NCBI GenBank assembly: GCA_930367215.1
Contig: OV884058.1
Span: 102,013,802-102,077,801 of the forward strand
Reading direction: 5' to 3'
DNA: 64,000 nucleotides
From: Pollenia angustigena
Taxonomy: Eukaryota > Arthropoda > Insecta > Diptera > Polleniidae
Below are positions 50,596 to 61,889 of this stretch, piece by piece; the first letter of the stretch is position 1, and each line of letters starts with the position of its first letter. A model generated the notes under the pieces. That model was not told where the DNA came from. It searched no databases and saw nothing but the letters and a program-made list of their open reading frames with translations. Both the position numbers and the translations under genes were made by a program.

Positions 50596-51630
50596 AGCTG
50601 GGATCACACGATTGCCGCAAATGCACCAATGTGGCACAATTCTGATTGTGCTTTATTGACGCACAATAAAGAAATCGCACCAATCAAATATTCTGAAATC
50701 ACACGATTGCCCTGTTTTATACAAATTTAATTGCCGCTAGTGGGTACAAAGGGAAATGGGTACAGCCGCAGCACTGTCACACGATTGTTCTTACTTGACA
50801 ACTGCGAAAACAGCTGCTGTTTTAGCTTTTTCATTTGTTTGGAAGTTCTAGTTGGTATGTTCATTAAAAACGAAAAATTTGTTCATATAGGTACATACTA
50901 TACAATTTTTAGTTGAATAGTTTTCTTTGAAATATTTAAAGAAAAATTTATGAAATTCCAAAAATTAACAGTCTGTTAAACAATTTCGAATGTTAACGTT
51001 TGTATGAAAATTTGTATGATATAATAAAATTTAAGTATCAGTTACTAAATGCTGTACCTTTATTAATTTAACTACCGATATCGTTTAGTAAAGAGAAATC
51101 TCGGCTACTTTAACAAATTTTTTATTTTTGTTTTCAAGTTAACAAACATTTTATTTAAGAAATATCAACGACAAATATCCGTAAAAGAATAAAAGAAAAG
51201 TTTTATTAAATATCCTTAATAAAAATATTTGCTCAGCTACATGGTATGCTTGTGAATATACATATGTATTTGGTTATAGCAAAAACTAAAATGCATAATA
51301 AATAAAAACATATTTATCTTCATTACTTGCTAAAGGAAACACAAAAACGTAAAATTTATTTAAAAAAAAGACAAATATTGGCGCGTATTGTGTTGTTTAA
51401 TTGCCGCACAAGAAGACAATAAATATTGGTGCTTTTTTGTTATTTTTATTGACGCACGGTTGCATAGCAAACAGTCACACAATTGCCGCACCAGGGTTGC
51501 ATTTGATTGGTAAAAGTAAGCACAATATTGTCCTCGATTGGTGCAAGAGCCAATTGGTTGTGCAGTCACACGATTGGGGTATTAAAAAGTGTGAAAATTG
51601 GTGCATTGCGGCAATCGTGTGATCCCAGCT
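50596..51630. mobile_element. PIF/Harbinger-like element, 1035 bp, with TAA target duplication
   Basis: AGCTGGGATCACACGATTGC (50596) is inverted by GCAATCGTGTGATCCCAGCT (to 51630), and the arms continue through GCATTTGCGGC/ATGCACCAAT with small differences. TAA is repeated at 50593-50595 and 51631-51633. A 3-bp TWA duplication is typical of Harbinger. ATTGCCGCA and CACACGATTG words recur inside. No transposase or Myb-like frame is recognised; frames 50731-50916 and 51360-51622 show no motif. It is inserted in the tandem array, whose units resume directly on the right. Confidence 0.85.
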
Positions 51631-51633
51631 TAA

Positions 51634-51894
51634 GAGTGAACTTTTTGGTACTTTTTTATTCTTTGACTGGTACTTTTTGAATTTCCGTTGGTATTGCTCC
51701 TAGAAAGATAAAATTAAACATACAAGGTCCTGAGTGATCAAGAATCTGTAAGAGGGCTTTCTGGGACTTTTTTGTTCTTTAACTGGTACTTTTTGAATTT
51801 CCGTTAGAAACATAACATTCAACATGTAATGTCCTGTGTGGATAAGAATCTATGAGGGAACTTTTTGGTACTTTCTTGTTCTTTAACTTGGTGC
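51634..51894 (+). repeat. ~118-bp tandem-repeat array, part 2
   Basis: The array resumes after the Harbinger-like insertion with GGTACTTTTT and CCTGAGTG(G)AT(A)AGAATCT words, and ends at an abrupt change at TTCTTTAACT/TGGTGCTTC. Confidence 0.8.
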
Positions 51895-52744
51895 TTCACA
51901 CTAGATTTGAACAATACTTTATAATATATAGAAATAGAAAAAAAATTAATTTGCAAATCTTTAATTAATAATATGTAAAATGAATTTAAAATATTTAATC
52001 TAAATTGTTATAAGTAATAAGATGAATATTATTTGAATTTAATATTTGAATTTAAATGAATTGTAACGATAAAAGTTTGGAGTTGTAATTTCTAAATTAA
52101 TGTTATAGGTACAGTTTAAAAGCCATTGTTCTTGTACTAATGTGAATGAATTTATAATTTCTTAGTACTTACGGAATTATTCCAAACAGCTTCGGCTTTT
52201 TGCGAATCGAAGATATGTTAAGAGCTAAAAATAAATTTATGTATCGGTCACTTGTGCCTTAGCAACAGCTTTAATAAGTTGAAATTACAACCGTCCTAAA
52301 ATTTTATAAACTTAACCTAACATTTAAATAAAGAAATACCTACCTACATTATTGAACTTAAAGTGTACACTTAAATCTATTTGTTGTTACTCTAAAATTA
52401 GTCTAAATTCTTACCTAACTCAACCCTACAAAGGATATCAATATCTGCCCGTTTCCCAGTGTGGATATTTCCAACTATAAGAGCCTACTCTTAAAAAATA
52501 GGAAAATAAAAGGTATATACATACATCCCCATTTCTCAAATAAAGACACATAGTTTGGGAAGAGATCCATCACTAATTTACATTTATTTATTTGTTCCCC
52601 TTACCCTAAAATTATAATCACTCTTATAAGTGATTGTAATTATAACCTTCCAAAGTTAATAAATCAAAGTTTAGTGCCCAGCAGTTCGAGGCTCCAAGAA
52701 AGGTTATTTAGCCCTTCTGTGTCAATCCCTACGACACGGAACTA
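51895..52744. other. ~850-bp unidentified block interrupting the tandem array
   Basis: The array is broken after TTCTTTAACT and resumes at about 52745 (TACTTTTTAAATTTCCG). The block starts TTGGTGCTTCACACTAG and ends TACGACACGGAACTACA, so TG...CA ends are possible and a solo long terminal repeat is one reading. I could not establish a target duplication or any terminal inverted repeat, and it has no coding signal. Confidence 0.5.
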
Positions 52745-54075
52745 CAGTACTTTTTAAATTTCCGTTAGTATTGGACCTAGAAACATAAAATTCAAGGTGC
52801 AATGTCCTGAGTGGATAAGAATCTATAAGGGCAAGTTTTTGGTACTTTTTGTTCATTAACTGGTACTTTTTGAATTTCCGTTAGTATTGGACGTAGAAAG
52901 ATAAAATGAAACATGCAAGGTCATGAGTGAATAACAATCTGTAAGAGGGATCTTTTGGTACTTTTGCATTCTTTAACTGGTACTTTTTTATTTTCGTTTA
53001 TATTGGTCTTATGAACATAAAATTTAATCTTCAAGGTCCTGACTGAATAAGAATCTGTAAGAGCGATTTTTGGTACTTCTTTGTTTTTTAACTGGTACTT
53101 TTTGAATTTCCGTTATTATTGGAACAAGAAACATAAAATTCAATATTTAATATAATGAGTGGATAGGAATCTATAAGAGGGAAGGTTTTTGGTACTTTTT
53201 TTCTTTAACTGGTTCTTTTTTAATTTCCGTAAGTATTGGACCTAGAAACATAAAATTAAACATGCAAGGTCTTGAGTGAATGAAAATCTGTTAGAGGGAT
53301 CTTTTTGTTACTCTTTCGTTTTTTAACTGGTACATACTTTTTTAAATTTTCGCTTATATTGGTCTTATAAATATAAAATTAAACCTGCAAGGTCCTGAGT
53401 AATTGAGAATCTCTAAAAGCGCTTATTAGAACTTTTTAGGTCTTAAACTGGTACTTTTTGAATATCCGTAATTATTGGAACTAGAGACATAAAATTCAAG
53501 ATGCAATGTCCTGAGTGGTTAAGAATCTAGAAGAGGGAACTTTTTGGTACTTTTTTGTTTTCTAACTGGTACTTTTTGAATTTCCGTTAGTATTGGACCT
53601 AGAAACATAAAATTAAACATGCAAGGTCCTGAGTGAATGAGAATCCGTAAGAGGGCTTTTTGGTACTTTTTTTTGTTCTTTAACTGTTACTTTTGAATTT
53701 CCGTTAATATTGAACCTAGAATCATAAAATTCAACATGCAATGTCCTGAGTGGATGAGAATCAATAAGAGGAAACTTTTTGGTACTTTTTTTATTCATTA
53801 TCTGGTACTTTTTGAATTTCCGTTAGTATTGGACCTAGAAAGATAAAATAAACATGCAAGGCCCTGAGTGAATAATCTGTAAAACGGTTTTTGGTACTAT
53901 TTTGTTCCTTAACTGGTACCTTTTTAATTTCCGTGTTTATTGGATCTAGAAACATAAAATTAAACATGCAAGTTCCTGAGTGAATGAGAACCCGTAAGAA
54001 GGATTTTTTTGTACTTTTTCGTTCTCTAACTGGTACTTTTTTAAATAAACTGGTACTTTTATTAATTTAATATGA
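52745..54075 (+). repeat. ~118-bp tandem-repeat array, part 3 (best preserved)
   Basis: The word ACTGGTACTTTTT begins successive units near 52860, 52977, 53092, 53209, 53327, 53448, 53566, 53684, 53802, 53913 and 54030, that is every 111-121 bases, mostly 117-118. Each unit also carries TTTCCGTTAGTATTGG, ACATAAAATT(C/A)AACATG and CCTGAGTG. About eleven units remain, with substitutions and short indels but an even period. Function is unknown. Confidence 0.88.
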
Positions 54076-54084
54076 ATGTTTGTG

Positions 54085-55110
54085 CATTAAATAAAAAAAA
54101 AGCAAATAGGTGTCTGGTACTTTTACGAAATTCGGCCGTTTAGGTAGAAAACGGGTAAAACCTTTTAAACCAATACGCATAGAAATAAAAATATATAATA
54201 TTTGTAACTTATGTAAAACATACAAATGCATATATGGTACTTTTTCGAAATTCGCACGTTTAAGGGATAAAGATTGTACCTATGTTTGTTACTTTTTTCA
54301 AAAGATGATTTATTTCTTTCATCTTTCATCGCAAAGACTAAGCGTCTGAAGCTAAAAGATTGACATTTGGACCGGAGGCTGGCCTAAATCGATCCTGCTA
54401 ACCTCATATCTCCTTAACTAAAAGAGATACAAAAAATTGAATACTAATTATTGTTCATTAAAAAAATAAACGAACAGGTCTGGTTTTTTTTTGAGGTACG
54501 GCCTTTTTGGGGTGTAAAAGGGTAAATAAAAATTATATCACATTCGAAGCTTATCTAAAAAATACAAAACACATTTGAACCTTTTTTGAAATTCAAACGT
54601 TTAAGGTGTGAAAATCGTTCCTTATTTTGTTACTTTTTTTTACAACATTTTTCTCCATCTATCTATATAATCTTAAAACCTGACTTTTGGACCGGAAGCT
54701 GGCCTCTCGCCAAATCGATCCCGCTGACCTCAAAAATCCAAAACTAAAAAAAGAAATCCAAAAAATTTAACTCTTATTGTTGTTCATTAAAAAAATAAGA
54801 CGACAGTTGTCTGGTACTCTTTTGAAATTTGGTCCTTTTGGGGAGTAAACGCGAAAACCTGTACATGCATATTTTGGAATCTTTTTGTCACGCCATCTAT
54901 ATTTTAAACCAAAACATTTTCTTAATTCTATGACATAAAGTATCAACAAGGATAATACGGGAAATTAACTTTCTTACATTTGCTTTTGTGTTCTACGAGT
55001 GGTACTTTTTGATTTTTCTATAATATTGAACTTAGAAACACAAAATTATAGGTGCAAAGTCCTGTGTGAATATCAACCTATGAGATGAAAAATGTTGGAA
55101 CTTTTTTGCT
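54085..55110 (+). repeat. Repeated leader copies closing the ~118-bp repeat locus
   Basis: Three diverged copies of the leader phrases follow the array. TCTGGTACTTTTACGAAATT lies near 54114. ACCTCATATCTCCTTAACT and AAAGAGATAC lie near 54396-54435. CTCAAAAATCCAAAACT is near 54730. These match 48000-48300 and 984-1200, so leader and array move together as one repeated unit. Confidence 0.6.
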
Positions 55111-55139
55111 AAAACCTAAATACATATACTTTGGTAAAT

Positions 55140-56106
55140 AAATATGTTCATGAAAGAAAAGGCCCGATTACAAAGTAGCGGGTTAAATGCTTGAATTTAA
55201 ACAAGTTTAAACCTATAAAAATAAACTTTGGCATAAAAATATGTCCACAAAGGAAAAGGAGACGCTAACGAAGTAGCGGGTTAAATGCTAGTATGAAATA
55301 AAAATGTTATGTTAATAAATGTTATGGTGTTTTCTTTTCTGTCAATAATGTTCCATGTATGCTACCATTCGTGTGGGTTTTTGTTCCATTCTAAAAATAT
55401 ATGCAAAAATGTGAGAAGTTGTCGTTTTCCTTTCTTAACATGTTGCAACAATAAATGGCAAATGTGTTCCATTTCTTACTCTTTTTTGCATCTGCGTAAA
55501 GTAATTTTTTATGCAAGCAAGTATTTTTTTTCTTGTATTTGCGGACAATTTGCGTTATATTGTGATTTTTAGTTATATTTTGATGGATATAAAAACTTTT
55601 TGTTTTTCGTTTGTTTTACTTTTATTATATTTTTTTTGTCGCTAAATTTTTAACAACAGCTGACATTAATTATTGAAAATCAGTGCTGTTAACGCTTATT
55701 GGAATTGTAAGAAAATTTAATGTTGAAAATTGCTACAAACATGATGAATATCGCTTTTAGTACAAACTTTGCATTCAATATTTAACACGCTAAATACACA
55801 TTAGTGTTGAGTGTAAAATGCAGCTATTATTTTGTTCCATTGTAATTTGGAAAAATGTATCACTTTGTTAGGGTTCGTGTAACATAATAAATATATTACA
55901 TAACTATAATGCATCATTATTTTTTAGAAAAGAAAACACCATTAAACGTTAAAATGGATTTTAAATTTTTTCTTAAAATTTATCTTTTTGTGAAAAGTGT
56001 ATCTTTTTGGAAACCACAATGTATCATTCTCGAAATTTCACTGGCAACACTGATCAGAAGTAAAGACAACAGTTTATTTTTGTCCAATGAAAAATGAAGA
56101 AGTCGA
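55140..56106. other. No gene recognised
   Basis: AT-rich. A direct pair of phrases (AAGTAGCGGGTTAAATGCT at about 55178 and 55275) shows a ~97-bp local duplication. ACTGGCAACACTGATCAG near 56040 looks like a lone hAT end. Frames at 55309-55572 and 55909-56097 show no motif. Confidence 0.45.
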
Positions 56107-56114
56107 AGTTACAG

Positions 56115-56669
56115 TAGGAATGGGCAAAAATATCGATATATCAAAATATCGATATATAATAAAAAAAATAATCGATATATATCGCCGATATTTAAAATAC
56201 CGATATATCGATATTGAAATACGACTATTGAATTCGTTAGTTTTTAAAGTCACTCTTCTTTAAAAACTCAAAATTTCAGCCTTTTTTCAAACAATATATT
56301 TTTTTAAAAATTGGCATCACTGCACGCATCATATGTTTTCTTTTTAACTAATATGAAGATCTAAAATGATTGGCATTTATAAGAAGAAGGACTGAGAAAA
56401 AAGCGGGGTTTTCACATTGCAGATTTCTAATTAAAACAGTTAAGTCAAACGAACTTGAAGATTTATTTATGCGGTCTTGGAACAATATATGTGCTTATAT
56501 ATATTTGGAATAATAATAAGATTTGTGCATATATATGAATATATATTAAATTTTTTAATTTGGTAATGGTTTTAGCAAAATACGTTCGATATACCTGTAT
56601 TTTTGAATTAATAAATAACGATACTCTTAAAAAAATATCGATATATTTTTATCAATTTGCCCATCCCTA
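56115..56669. mobile_element. 555-bp hAT-type MITE with exact 8-bp target duplication
   Basis: TAGGAATGGGCAAAAATATC (56115) is inverted by AATTTGCCCATCCCTA (to 56669) with few differences. AGTTACAG is repeated exactly at 56107-56114 and 56670-56677. The interior is crowded with ATATCGATATAT palindromes, especially near the left end. It is non-coding. Confidence 0.88.
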
Positions 56670-56677
56670 AGTTACAG

Positions 56678-57077
56678 CACAATCTTATGACTTTTACTAT
56701 CTCAACTGCAGCTTTTTAAACACTAATAAAGTTTAAAGGCTGTTTAAGTTTAAGCTTCTAAAAAAATAATTTTTAAGTAGATGAAAAAAATTAGGGTTTT
56801 AGGTGCACAAACACCTGAAAAAAAGAAACCAAAATGGAAAAAAGTACACATTGGAAAAGAAAGTAACCAATTTTGGTTAAAAGTAACCAAAACGGCAACG
56901 CTGCTGGCGATACGACGATGCTTTTTTGAACAAACAATTAAATTTGCAATGATTTTTTTTTGCATAACAACTAAGTGCAGTAACACATTCAAAGTAGAGC
57001 ATACAATCAAACACAATAATAAATTCATTTTTTGTGTTTGATTACTTTTCTGAACTTTTCTAATCAAAACGCACGAT
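56678..57077. other. No gene recognised
   Basis: The plus frame 56781-57041 and the overlapping minus frame 56750-57067 show no known motif. AAGTAACCAA words recur near 56861-56897. Confidence 0.45.
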
Positions 57078-57238
57078 CAGGGTTGATAAAGTTGGTACAA
57101 TTGTACTTTTTTTGGTACAATTCAAAACTTAAAAGTACGCTGGTACTCCCGTGAGTCATTTGGTACTATTTCCAAATTTTTCAAATATTTATAATCCATA
57201 TAAAATGGCAACTAGTATTTACGGTCCAATAAATATAA

Positions 57239-57391
57239 GCGGAGTTTATTGTTTGGTGCAAATAGTCTTGCGAAAATGCAAAATGTCGTAGCTGTTTTGA
57301 AATCTAAGGGACACTCTACTTTTTGTTGTTGGATTTAACGAAACAGCTATATTATTTTGATATACCATTTGCACCAAACACTGAACTCCGC
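57239..57391. mobile_element. 153-bp palindromic MITE, family P2 (in hAT copy B)
   Basis: GCGGAGTTTATTGTTTGGTG is inverted by CACCAAACACTGAACTCCGC with few differences. It corresponds in position to 34288-34431 in copy A. Confidence 0.76.
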
Positions 57392-57584
57392 TGCTGTAAA
57401 AAGATTTTTGCACTTGTTCATTGAACGATTACTTATGCCACATTCTAAATTTAGTATGATGATATTGACTAGTTTTTAAAAGATATAGGAAACCATTTCT
57501 GCAAAAATTCTACATAGTAGAAGACACGAATTCCTCTCAATTGAAGATTATTTTGGAACAAACTCATATTATTTTTAAAAATTC

Positions 57585-57647
57585 GTTAACAGAATTTTGG
57601 AATAGTGTGAGCCCACTCCATTATTATTTTACTCCGAATTATTTTGA
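57585..57647 (+). pseudogene. hAT transposase relic, EQW block (copy B)
   Basis: The frame reads VNRILE, stop, CEPTPLLFYSELF, stop. It is the counterpart of INKILEQWEPTSLLFYSELF in copy A. The codon for Gln has become a stop and Trp has become Cys. Confidence 0.75.
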
Positions 57648-58259
57648 AGGAGATTTTACAAGCGTCAAATTAAATTTTATTTTATTCAGACTTTCTACTT
57701 CTTTCCTGTTTCTGCAGTACATATTAAAAATTGTAAACACAATAAATTTGGAAATTTAATCCGCAGATGTTCGTATGTACATATTTTTAGAACGCTTAAA
57801 AATTATATTTTCGCTTAAAATTCGAGATTGCATTTTGAGAAAAGGACGATCAATTCTAAAAAGTGAATGAAATAAAAACCGCATGATACAGTTCTGGCCA
57901 GATCAAATACAATTTGTTTGCCTCTATTCTTGAATATTCTCGAAAACTAACTATTTTGAAAAATCCGGGGATCGAAATTAATTTTTGACCTTGGGCAAAG
58001 TTTTTTGGAATAACTTATACCATAAGGATCGCGGATGTGCTTTAGACGCGAACATATAATTAATGTAAAAATGAATTTTGAGTACCTTTTGTTTTTGCTG
58101 TATTAAATTTTTGTTTGTAATAATAAATGAAAAAAAATTTATATAAAATATTAAGTACTATTGGGGCCGAAAAAGTACGATTTTAAAAGTTCATTGGTAC
58201 GATATTGGTTTTCGCATTTATCATACCTGCTGTTTTCACAGAATAGTCGTTATATTTTT

Positions 58260-58480
58260 TTAGATGGATCTATGACAGTTATGTATGTGTGAAACAAAAT
58301 ATCGGCCAAATGATGGTCCATATTTTCAATGACTTCGATTCATAATTGAGGTTCAACGTCGTTAATGTGCCGAATTTTCTATATTATCCTTTTGCTCATG
58401 AACTGTTGTTGGCTTTTTAACGTACACTTTTTCTTTTAACTATACCCAAAGGAAGAAGTCCAACGTTGTCTAATTACATG
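58260..58480 (-). pseudogene. IS630/mariner-like transposase relic, C-terminal part (split gene)
   Basis: Minus-strand pieces read LDFFLW in the region 58455-58480, then LKEKVYVKKPTTVHEQKDNI and later KYGPSFGRYF. The pattern DL.(P/T)LDFFLWG.LK.KVYV.KPTTV.ELK.NI is the third catalytic Asp region and C-terminus of DDE_3-type transposases. It continues the gene that starts at 62335, interrupted by the hAT element 58489-61881. Stops and shifts are present. Confidence 0.75.
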
Positions 58481-59287
58481 ATCGTGAGCAGTGTTACCGT
58501 TGTGATACTAAAGTATTCATTTGACCCTTTTGTATAATTTTTAGCTATTTTGTGCCACTTTTTGACCCTTTTTGGAAATAGCACTTACATTTTGTTTTTG
58601 TCGACACTGCTCAACAGTAGTGCTTCAGCTAAACAAGTGTTTTCGAAATAAGCATTGCTTAAACATAAACTTTGTAACAGACTTAAAGTAGAAACTAACA
58701 ATTCGAAGCTTTCTTCTCTTAATTTGTTCAAACGTGGCGATTTTCAAACTTGATTAACGACCTTATATTTGATTTGGCGACATGGCGATATTTTAAAATA
58801 GTTGGCGATTTTGTTGGCTATTTTTGGTGAGCCATGCATTTGTTTTGAAACACGTTAAATTCAATACGAAAAATTATATTATTTTTATTCTTGTATTTTT
58901 TTTGTATGCAATTTTATTGCTGTAGTTGTTTCTTTGGCCAGAGTGATGAATTTATGAATGTTATTTTTGTCAAGCTGTTAGGGCCTAAATTTCTTCAATG
59001 TAAATAAAATTCAATTTTTAATTACAATATTTTGTTTCCGACGTTTCGTCGATTGTTTGTCGACTTTTTCAAGAGATTGTCTATTTAAAAATTATAAAAC
59101 AATAAAATAAATACAATAATGTAACATATAAACAATAAAGACTTACGCCTGTATTTATAAAAATTTTTGAATTTAATAAAGGTTTACAAAACAAATTTTG
59201 TATGAAAATTCCCCGTAATAAACGTTTGTTAAATTTAATAATCGTTTATAAATACGGCGGCTACAATATAAAATTTAATCACATTAA

Positions 59288-59413
59288 GGGCCATTATTAC
59301 AACTTGAAGTTAGCTAAAGTAAAGATTAAATTGACAGATAATAATGTGTTATCTGTCAAAAAGCGTCTGTTAACTGTCGGATAACAGCTAACGCCAAGTT
59401 ATAATAATGGCCC
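59288..59413. mobile_element. 126-bp Harbinger-like MITE with TAA target duplication
   Basis: GGGCCATTATTACAACTTGA is inverted by AAGTTATAATAATGGCCC with a small indel, and AGTTAGCT by AGCTAACG. TAA is repeated at 59285-59287 and 59414-59416. GACAGATAA and TTATCTGTC form the inner hairpin. It is non-coding. Confidence 0.85.
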
Positions 59414-60208
59414 TAAAAAGTTTTTGATGTACTCAGTAGCATACAAATATACAACATAATTTTAATAATTTTTATGTTATGTTGAAATGTCTGACGAATT
59501 CCAGTAAAAAATGTTAAGGTTTTCGGAAGCAAGAAAAGTACAAGAGCGCTGATATATGCGCTGGCTATTACATACTACTTAGAAGCAACAGGGAAGCGAA
59601 AACCATTGAAGTCAATTTTTAATATAAGTAAATGAAAATTATTTAATAGTTTCGCATAATCCCTTATAAGTAAGCAGGTTGTAAGGGAGAAGTTGAAATG
59701 ATTATTTAAAAGAAAAAATTTACGACCAAAGTACAAATTGCTTCTGTTAATCCCTTACATGGAAGCACGTTGTATTGCAATGATTTCAAAATGTGTTTAC
59801 GATTATTCCCGACATGTAATCGAAAACAAGATATGCTTAAAATTACTTCTTTTTTATTACGCAATCAGTCAGCAAATTGTTTTTGAGCAGAGAGGACGCA
59901 AGCAAATTTTTGTGTGGTCAATTACTAGATTTGTTGTTGTTTTCTTTTTAATTTGCGTACAGTTTCGTTCTATTTTAAAAATTACATATTAACTGTGTTG
60001 TGTGTTTGTTTTGCTTTTTGTTCTTTTGCATAAGTTTTTGTGTTGCGCTTCTGGTATACAGTATAGAAGCAATTAATCAAAGGTATGAAAGCTGCGGTTT
60101 TTGGAAGCTATTCCTTCACGGAATAATGTAAGCCATGAAAACCGCAGTGATTTTACAAAAAAGTAGTGCTTCCAAGTGGGAATTCGCCATATAAAAATCA
60201 TGCCTCTT

Positions 60209-60262
60209 GTAAGCAGGTTTGTAAGGGGGAATTGTGCTTCTCTCCCTTACAAACCTGCTTAC
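60209..60262. repeat. 54-bp perfect-stem hairpin
   Basis: GTAAGCAGGTTTGTAAGGG is exactly inverted by CCCTTACAAACCTGCTTAC around a 16-base loop. A similar single arm (GTAAGCAGGTTGTAAGGGAG) occurs near 59669, so the hairpin may be part of a larger ~600-bp element (about 59650-60265). Confidence 0.8.
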
Positions 60263-60582
60263 CAGTAAGCACCGTTTTTTACTGGGATATATTGAAAATC
60301 CAGGAGAAAATTATTTTTTTTCTTATTAAAAAAAAAAAATTAATACAGCATGAATATACCTATTTCAAGTTTACGAACATTTCTCCATTATAAAATGTGG
60401 CAAATTATTATCACAAACAAAATTCGTTGTTATTAAAGATATAAATGAATCGTAACGTACTTTTGGATGTTTATAAAACACAATGGACAAAATGACCGTT
60501 TGTAATTGGATGACACTTCATCTTATTTAAATCAGTTTTGGCCAAAAGCTTATGCTATTAGGACACGTCAGGTGCGTACCAT

Positions 60583-60729
60583 TTTAAAGTACTTGCTTCG
60601 GCTGTTCATTATATGGTGCTAAATCCAACTAGTAATGACTGTGTGGAAAATGTATTTTCAATAACGAACTTCACTAAAACTCGGCTTCTAAATAGAATAC
60701 AGTTCTTGACGCGGTGTTACGAGTTATAA
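60583..60729 (+). pseudogene. hAT C-terminal dimerisation domain relic
   Basis: An open frame of about 48 codons reads FKVLASAVHYMVLNPTSNDC, VENVFSITNFTKTRLLNRIQ and FLTRCYEL before the stop. NP.S....E.VFS..N...KTR..NR is the hATC dimerisation motif; the usual SSA.VER has become SNDCVEN. The frame is uninterrupted here, so this hAT is less decayed at its 3' end than the others. Upstream catalytic domain pieces were not found. Confidence 0.8.
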
Positions 60730-61889
60730 ATTACTATATGAATGTTAATACTACATGATGCACTTCTTTTGTACCTTCGTTGAAAAAAATTAATTCACTT
60801 ACAATGTACATATTTCAAAAAAGAAGACGTTACACACATTTTTTTGTGGTTACACATTTTAAGACTTTCTTTGTTACAAGATTTATAAGCGATTCATAAT
60901 GATTCATTTGAAAGTTTCACAATTAAGGGTTGTGAACAACTTCTCCACCGGAGATGCCTGACCGCTGAAGTGTATAACGTTTTAGATATATAATAGAACT
61001 CCACTACATACATACATACATATATCCAATATTTGTTTAATGCTAACCACAAAAATTCTTTATTTTCTGCTTTTAGTAGACTACTGTTAACTATTTAATA
61101 GTGCAATGTTCCTTTTTTGTATTGACTAATAACACAACGTGACAAAATTTCAACAAAGTCGTGACCAAATGAATTTGACACCTTATCTTTATGTAAAATT
61201 CGAATCCGAATCCGAATATGAGGTCAGAATTGTCAACAGTAGAACAGTTTTTGAGATATTCCAAAATAACCGTTATTTGTGTTTTTAAAAAAGATGATGT
61301 GACTGAAATGCAAATATCTTCAAAAATTTTAAACGGGATATGTAATTCTTTTTTTCTAGTGAAAGGTTATAAAATTTCTAAAATAACCATGGACTGCTTG
61401 TGAAGATTGGTCAAGAAATGACAGAGTTACAGGGGACAAAAGTTCAAGCATCATTGAAAATTTTATGATTTTGTTCAATTTTGCTCTTTTCAAGTTATTT
61501 TTTTTAAACCAATGATTTAAAAATCCTAATGTTTTATTGCATGCGACATTAGATAATTTTAATATGAACATTTTGCGCCCAACAAGACATAGATTGGTAC
61601 AAAAATGACAAAGCTACAGAAGATTTAGTAAATTAACCCATATAGAATTCAAAATTGCTTCTATCGCGAACATGGCTTAAATGGCGCGAACAATTGTAAA
61701 ATTGGAAACGAACAATAAAGTTTATTTGAAACGTGAAACAAATATTTTTTGTTTGTTTATAAAAAACTTGATATTATTATTTTCTTTAAAATGGGAAATA
61801 CTACTTATAATAAAACTTGACCCTTTTTCTGAAAAATCCCCTTTTTGTGACCCTTTTCGAAAATTTCCAATGGTAACCCTGAACGTGAG

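Larger units (their letters stand above)
57078..58229 (+). mobile_element. hAT element, family H1 copy B
   Basis: The left end CAGGGTTGATAAAGTTGGTA and right end TTTATCATACCTG match copies A and C, with the same TTGGTACAATTGTAC subterminal words. Orientation is opposite to copy A. No target duplication is found (CGCACGAT left, CTGTTTTC right), so one end has diverged or the copy is rearranged. It includes the P2 MITE at 57239-57391 and a transposase block at 57585-57647. It abuts the mariner-like relic at 58260. Confidence 0.85.
58489..61881 (+). mobile_element. hAT element, 3393 bp, inserted in a mariner-like transposase gene
   Basis: CAGTGTTACCGTTG at 58489 and the inverse of CAGGGTTACCATTGG at the right (to 61881) form the termini. 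ATCGTGAG (58481-58488) and AACGTGAG (61882-61889) fit an 8-bp target duplication with one difference. TGACCC(TTTT)-type words recur near both ends. A hATC domain relic on the plus strand is at 60583-60729. A Harbinger-like MITE (59288-59413) and a hairpin unit near 60209 are nested. The transposase N-terminal part is not readable. Confidence 0.87.

Noticed and set aside
59020..59150. Phrase CGACGTTTCGTCGATTG with GACTTTTTCAAGAGATTG resembling Penelope tails
   Set aside because: The similarity to the PLE tail near 18930-18963 is in layout only, not sequence, and no coding lies beside it.
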